Both the position numbers and the translations under genes were made by a program. This document shows, in pieces, positions 41,462 to 44,969 of a stretch of DNA of 44,969 nt; the stretch's first letter is position 1, and every line of letters begins with the position of its first letter. The notes below the pieces were generated by a model that was not told the DNA's origin, searched no databases, and was given only the letters and a program-made list of their open reading frames with translations. The stretch is taken from assembly GCA_022572465.1 (NCBI GenBank), contig JACZVV010000011.1, forward strand, positions 1-44,969, given 5' to 3'. The stretch is from Chloroflexota bacterium. Lineage in GTDB: Bacteria; Chloroflexota; Dehalococcoidia; SHYB01.

Positions 41462-42703
41462 CTACGCCTCCACCGAGTAGTCGGAGTTCATCACCGACGG
41501 CTTGTGCTCGCTGGTGTCGCCGGGCAGGGTGACCGGCCCGGCCTCTTTGGACGGCAGCAGGACCGTCGCCGTGGCCGGCGTGGTGATCTCCTCGCGTTGG
41601 TTCTCGATCCATAGCTCCAGGTCCACGCAGCGGTGCGGGCCGTCGACATATTTTTTCGTGACCTTGCCGTGGATCCATGACGTGTCGCCCTGGAAATTGA
41701 ACTTCCTCGTCTGGTCGGAGAACTTGTACAGCCAGGCGTCGTCGCCCATCCAGTTGGTGAGGGCGTTGCTCAGCCAGTGGGTCCGCATGACGCCGTAGTC
41801 GTAGGACCGCGGGTTGCCGATGAGCTTGGCGCGCCGGTTGTCCCAATGGACCCGCTGGGCGCAGTCCCACGCGTTGAACTCGTTTCTGGTGTAGAAGTTG
41901 GGGATGCGCTTGCGATTCTTGTAGCCCAGCTTGGTGGCGGCGACGTTGAAGCCCCCCATGCCGATGCCGGTGTGATGGACGATCACGTCGGTGACGGTGA
42001 GGGGGCCACGCACCATGAGGGGCATCTCCTCGCCCTCCTCGGTCTCCTCCCAGTACCGGGTCTCGGCGCCGCGGTGCCGCTCGTTCTCGTAGGCCTCGTC
42101 GATCTTGGCCAGATACTCGTCGTCGTAGTTCGGCTCGGGGACCTCGAGATATTTTCCTGTCTTCTCCGACGCTTCCCGCTCGGCGTGGACGAAGTAGGTG
42201 GTGACGAGGGCGACCAGCTCGTCGCGCTGATTGATGAACTCGCTCTTGTGGTAGACGACGACCGACTTGCCGCCGCCGAACTCGCTCCTCTTCTCCACCA
42301 CGTCGGAGACGAACCGCCGGTTGTAGAGGGTGTCGCCGGGCCTGATCGGCCGGTAGTAATCCTGGGAGCTGCCAGAGTAGTAGTTGGGCACGCCGGAGAG
42401 GGCGTGGGCGCCCTTCTCCCTCACTTCAGGCGGCACGGTGACTCTTTTGCTGATGCCCATCGTGACCTCGAAGCCGGGGGAGGCGATGATCCCTTTCCAG
42501 CGGGTGCCGGCGGCGTACTCCGGGTCGACGAACAGCGGATTGTCGTCTCCCACACCGTTCACGAAATGGCGTATCGTGTCTTCGTTGGCGGTCCGGTTCC
42601 AGGGCCTGCGTCCGCCGGCGAGGATCCCGATGCGAGCGCGCATTCGCGCCACGCCATCGGGCGTGATCTTGCCCGCCATTTCGTCCGGTTGGTGCTGGGC
42701 CAT
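41462..42703 (-). CDS. MaoC-like (hot-dog fold) dehydratase, two-domain
   Basis: 413 aa. The N-terminal FAS1-type MaoC domain carries NEDTIRHFVNGVGDDNPLFVD, then KGIIASPGFEVTMG and RPIRPGDTLYNRRFV. The C-terminal half has a second hot-dog domain (TVTDVIVHHTGIGMGG, YDYGVMRTHWLSNALTNWMGDD, and HGKVTKKYVDG). In the first domain Asp-Asn-Pro-Leu precedes the usual hydratase His position, where a Phe stands. Such two-domain proteins are acyl-CoA hydratases or dehydratases, for example mesaconyl-CoA-type. AGGAGAACG precedes the ATG. It is preceded by the FAD subunit gene (132-bp gap). Confidence 0.8.
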   Translation of the reverse strand: MAQHQPDEMAGKITPDGVARMRARIGILAGGRRPWNRTANEDTIRHFVNGVGDDNPLFVDPEYAAGTRWKGIIASPGFEVTMGISKRVTVPPEVREKGAHALSGVPNYYSGSSQDYYRPIRPGDTLYNRRFVSDVVEKRSEFGGGKSVVVYHKSEFINQRDELVALVTTYFVHAEREASEKTGKYLEVPEPNYDDEYLAKIDEAYENERHRGAETRYWEETEEGEEMPLMVRGPLTVTDVIVHHTGIGMGGFNVAATKLGYKNRKRIPNFYTRNEFNAWDCAQRVHWDNRRAKLIGNPRSYDYGVMRTHWLSNALTNWMGDDAWLYKFSDQTRKFNFQGDTSWIHGKVTKKYVDGPHRCVDLELWIENQREEITTPATATVLLPSKEAGPVTLPGDTSEHKPSVMNSDYSVEA

Positions 42704-42835
42704 CGTTCTCCTGCCTTCCGTTTCGCCTGATAGGGCCGCGCCGCATTCGGGGTGGGCGAAGGCTCACGCGCGCATCGCCTTTCGCCCCGGCGACTCTATT
42801 GCGGCGGCGTTCGCTTGTCAAACGGCGAGTCGCCT

Positions 42836-43822
42836 CTACGCGCCGTCCTGGAGGAGCAGCGTCACGGCCCGGCGCACCAGGTTCGAGGCCAGGGGCGCCT
42901 TGTAGTGATTGTCCCTCAATGGCCGAGCGCCGGCAACGGCCATCTCTCCTAGACGGGCGGGGTCGACAGAGGCGACGGCAGCCCCCTGGAGGGCCTCCTC
43001 GGCCTGCCTCACCCGGTACGGGACGGGAGCGACGCCGCCGAGGGTGATGCGTGCGTCGCGGACCGCGCCATCGGCGACCTCCATCGCAGCCGCGACGCTG
43101 ACCAACGCAAAGTCCTGGGCCTGCCGCTCCCGAGACTTCATGAAGACGCTGCGCCAGTTCGGGGATGGGGCCGGCAGCGAGACGTGGGTCAGGACATCCC
43201 CCGGCTGAAGGACCGTCTCCCTCATGATGTCAACTTGCGGCCCGGCGAAGAACTCCTCCAGGGCCATCGAACGCTCCCCGCCGGGGCCGGCGATGGTCGC
43301 CCGGGCTCGAAGAGAGACCAGCGCGACGGCCAGGTCCGAGGGGTGGACGATGACGCAATCGCCGCCGCCCAGGATCGCGTGGTACTTGCTGTTGCCATTG
43401 ATGGCGAAGCAGATGCTGCCGCCTTTCTTGCGGCAGTCGAAGGCGGCGCTCCGGTAGTACCAGCACCGAGGCCGCTGGCACAGGTTGCCGCCCAACGTGC
43501 CGACGTTGCGGATTTGGGGCGTCGCCACCGACGCCGCCGCCTCGGCCAGCGCGGCGTAGGACCGGCGAATCTCGGCGTGCCCTTCCAGCTCCGTCAGCGT
43601 GGCCATGGCGCCCAGCCGCATGCCGTCCGTCCCTGCGACGATCTCCCTCATCCCGCCGACGTTTTGAAGGCTAACGACCGTCTGAGGTTGGACGATCCCT
43701 TCCTTGATCTCGCTCAGCAGGTCGGTGCCACCGGCGATGAGACGGCTACCAGCGGCGTCCGCCCGGAGCATCTCGCTGGCTTCGGACACGGTAGAGACCG
43801 CGGCGAAACGAAATGGCGTCAT
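42836..43822 (-). CDS. Molybdenum hydroxylase FAD subunit with a four-Cys [4Fe-4S]-type loop
   Basis: 328 aa medium subunit of the xanthine dehydrogenase/CoxM/HcrB class. FAD loops: RLIAGGTDLLSEIKEG (27-42) and VGTLGGNLCQRPRC (107-120). C-terminal CODH-flavoprotein domain with LGGVAPVPYRVRQAEEAL. The segment 115-160 has Cys120, Cys130, Cys138 and Cys156 spaced as in PaoB-type subunits, and resembles the cluster loop of 4-hydroxybenzoyl-CoA reductase beta. An extra [4Fe-4S] cluster is therefore likely. It lies 6 bp after the large-subunit gene. The small 2Fe-2S subunit is not in the window. Confidence 0.85.
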   Translation of the reverse strand: MTPFRFAAVSTVSEASEMLRADAAGSRLIAGGTDLLSEIKEGIVQPQTVVSLQNVGGMREIVAGTDGMRLGAMATLTELEGHAEIRRSYAALAEAAASVATPQIRNVGTLGGNLCQRPRCWYYRSAAFDCRKKGGSICFAINGNSKYHAILGGGDCVIVHPSDLAVALVSLRARATIAGPGGERSMALEEFFAGPQVDIMRETVLQPGDVLTHVSLPAPSPNWRSVFMKSRERQAQDFALVSVAAAMEVADGAVRDARITLGGVAPVPYRVRQAEEALQGAAVASVDPARLGEMAVAGARPLRDNHYKAPLASNLVRRAVTLLLQDGA

Positions 43823-43828
43823 CGCTGG

Positions 43829-44969
43829 TCAGCCCCGCTCGTTGAGCTGGATGGCGTTCAAGATGCGGTCCGGCGTCACCGGCAGGTCGTGGATTCTAAT
43901 TCCGATGGCGTCGTAGATTGCGTTGACGATGGTGGGGGCCACGCCGACGCATGGAGGCTCCCCAAGGGCCTTGGCTCCGAAGGGGCCAACGGGATCGACG
44001 ACATCGACGAAGATGACCTCGATTTCGGGCACGTCGAGGATCGTGGGGCACTTGTGCTCGAGGAAGCTGCCGTTGAGCGTCGCTCCGGTGCGGCCGTCGG
44101 TGACGATCTCCTCGGTGAGGGTAAAGCCCAGCATCTGGCCGACACCGCCCTCCACCTGGTTCGTCGCCAGGGCTGGGTTGATGATCACGCCGGAGTCGTG
44201 AGCGGCCACGTAGCGGAGAACGCGGACCTGGCCGGTCCCGGTGTCGACCTCGACCTCGGCGAAGTGGGCGCCGAAGGAGTTGACCACGGAATCCCGGCTG
44301 CCCGGCATCACCGAGGCCTCGACCTCCAGGGGAGACTCGACGGTCCGCTGGGCGACCTCGGCCAGGCCGATGGCGCGACGGGGAGCGGCCCTGGTGGTCA
44401 CCGAACCATCGATCAGCGCGAGCTGGTGAGGCTCGAGCTCGAGCATGCCGGCTGCCGCTTCGATGACTCGATTCTTGAGCTCCGACGCCGCCTGCCGGAC
44501 CGCCAAACCCGATGAGAAGGTCACGGTCGAGCCCGCGGTGATGGGCGCAACAGGTGTCGACGCGGTATCGGCGGCGCTGACCCGAATGCGGTCGTAGGCG
44601 ACGCCCAGCTCGGCGGCGGCCATCTGCGCCAGCACCGTCGACGCGCCTTCGCCGACGTCGACGATACCCGTGACCAGCTCCACCGTGCCGTCGGGGTCGA
44701 GACGCAGCCTCGCCCTCGAAGGAGCGCCGGGACCGCCCCGATAGAGGAACATGCTCATGCCGACGCCTCGTTTTATCGGGCCGGGCCCGGAGCCCTGCGG
44801 CCGCCGGCGAGCCTGCCAGCCGATCGCCCTCGCGCCCTCTTCGAGACATTGGCGCAGCCCGTTGCTGGAGAAGGGCACGCCGCCCTCCACCGGCTGGGAG
44901 TCCAGAATCTGGTCGTCGGGCGTGGTCCGCCGGCCGGGTTGCCCTTCGATTCCCACATGGTTGCGGAGG
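43829..44969 (-). CDS. Molybdenum hydroxylase large subunit, partial (N-terminus beyond window)
   Basis: The C-terminal 380 or so residues of a xanthine dehydrogenase/CoxL-type catalytic chain; the frame is open to the window edge. Visible: KRGVGMSMFLYRGGPG, VELVTGIVDVGEGASTVLAQMAAAELG, AGSTVTFSSGLAV (Moco-binding region), HDSGVIINPALATNQVEGG and KALGEPPCVGVAPTIVNAIYDA with the catalytic Glu of the GEPP motif. These enzymes hydroxylate or reduce N-heterocycles, aldehydes, CO or aromatic acyl-CoA. With the neighbouring FAD subunit, MaoC and crotonase genes, an aromatic or heterocyclic CoA-ester pathway is a reasonable guess. Confidence 0.88.
   Translation of the reverse strand, partial: LRNHVGIEGQPGRRTTPDDQILDSQPVEGGVPFSSNGLRQCLEEGARAIGWQARRRPQGSGPGPIKRGVGMSMFLYRGGPGAPSRARLRLDPDGTVELVTGIVDVGEGASTVLAQMAAAELGVAYDRIRVSAADTASTPVAPITAGSTVTFSSGLAVRQAASELKNRVIEAAAGMLELEPHQLALIDGSVTTRAAPRRAIGLAEVAQRTVESPLEVEASVMPGSRDSVVNSFGAHFAEVEVDTGTGQVRVLRYVAAHDSGVIINPALATNQVEGGVGQMLGFTLTEEIVTDGRTGATLNGSFLEHKCPTILDVPEIEVIFVDVVDPVGPFGAKALGEPPCVGVAPTIVNAIYDAIGIRIHDLPVTPDRILNAIQLNERG

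Noticed and set aside
43184-44515. 443-codon plus-strand open frame
   Set aside because: Antisense to the molybdenum hydroxylase genes; low-complexity composition and no family similarity.

Overview
The window is a GC-rich (my estimate, not counted: well over 60 %) bacterial chromosome segment. Its contents are many short-chain dehydrogenases, VOC/glyoxalase-fold proteins, enoyl-CoA hydratases, a xanthine-dehydrogenase/aldehyde-oxidoreductase-type enzyme, a Liv-type ABC transporter, a cheC/cheD-type chemotaxis operon without flagellar genes, a DUF3179 lipoprotein and a stand-alone ferredoxin:thioredoxin reductase (FTR) catalytic subunit. This suits a Chloroflexota lineage of the Dehalococcoidia/SAR202 kind. 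That placement is an inference from gene content; no ribosomal or other marker gene is present.

The main result is recoding. Two minus-strand genes that look broken by UGA are best read as selenoprotein genes. The FTR catalytic subunit (14971-15408) has two in-frame UGA codons. They fall exactly on the two cysteines that form the active-site disulfide of known FTRs, while the four [4Fe-4S] ligand cysteines remain Cys. The DUF3179 lipoprotein (38152-39678) has one UGA at the first position of its conserved CxxC, giving UxxC. Each of the three UGA codons is followed by a perfect 6-7 bp hairpin whose 5-6 nt loop has G as its second base, 21-22 nt after the UGA. That is the geometry of a bacterial SECIS element.

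Layout. 1-5,000: an N-terminally eroded HD protein, an AmmeMemoRadiSam B/MEMO1 protein, radC, a cupin, and a receiver / receiver-Hpt pair. 5,200-14,960: lipid/ketone-type metabolism with three SDRs, three VOC proteins, a cupin, an HMG-CoA-synthase-like/DUF35 fusion followed by a thiolase, an MFS carrier, and a CheW whose frame runs into a truncated-globin domain interrupted by two UAG codons. 14,970-20,700: the seleno-FTR, a DHA2-type MFS pump, a pilin-like protein, a small HTH protein, a small-multidrug-export-family protein, tRNA-Arg(TCT) and a GlcD-like FAD oxidase. 20,700-23,530: a frameshifted NIDO-domain surface protein, a PKD-like fragment and a divergent Ser/Thr kinase. 23,600-28,420: livGFHM, with livK convergent. 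28,590-34,270: the minus-strand operon cheC-cheD-cheY-cheB-cheR-(degenerate HD-GYP)-(FliM-type peptide/zinc-ribbon protein)-phosphoesterase. 34,600-38,025: a GuaB3-like protein, an NrtS-like protein, an enoyl-CoA hydratase and a PfkB kinase. 38,030-40,330: short hairpin repeats with covarying stems around the DUF3179 selenoprotein and a small unknown protein. 40,589-44,969: an apparent minus-strand operon of a molybdenum hydroxylase (large subunit cut by the window edge, then the FAD subunit), a MaoC-like hydratase and an enoyl-CoA hydratase.

How the parts fit: the che operon lacks cheA, cheW and receptors. The only CheW is about 17 kb away and, by its frame, is or was fused to an oxygen-binding globin. 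The CheY-binding peptide sits on a zinc-ribbon protein instead of a flagellar switch, so the output is probably not a flagellum. The metabolic genes point to CoA-thioester and aromatic or alicyclic substrate turnover, and the seleno-FTR points to low-potential, ferredoxin-driven thiol redox control.
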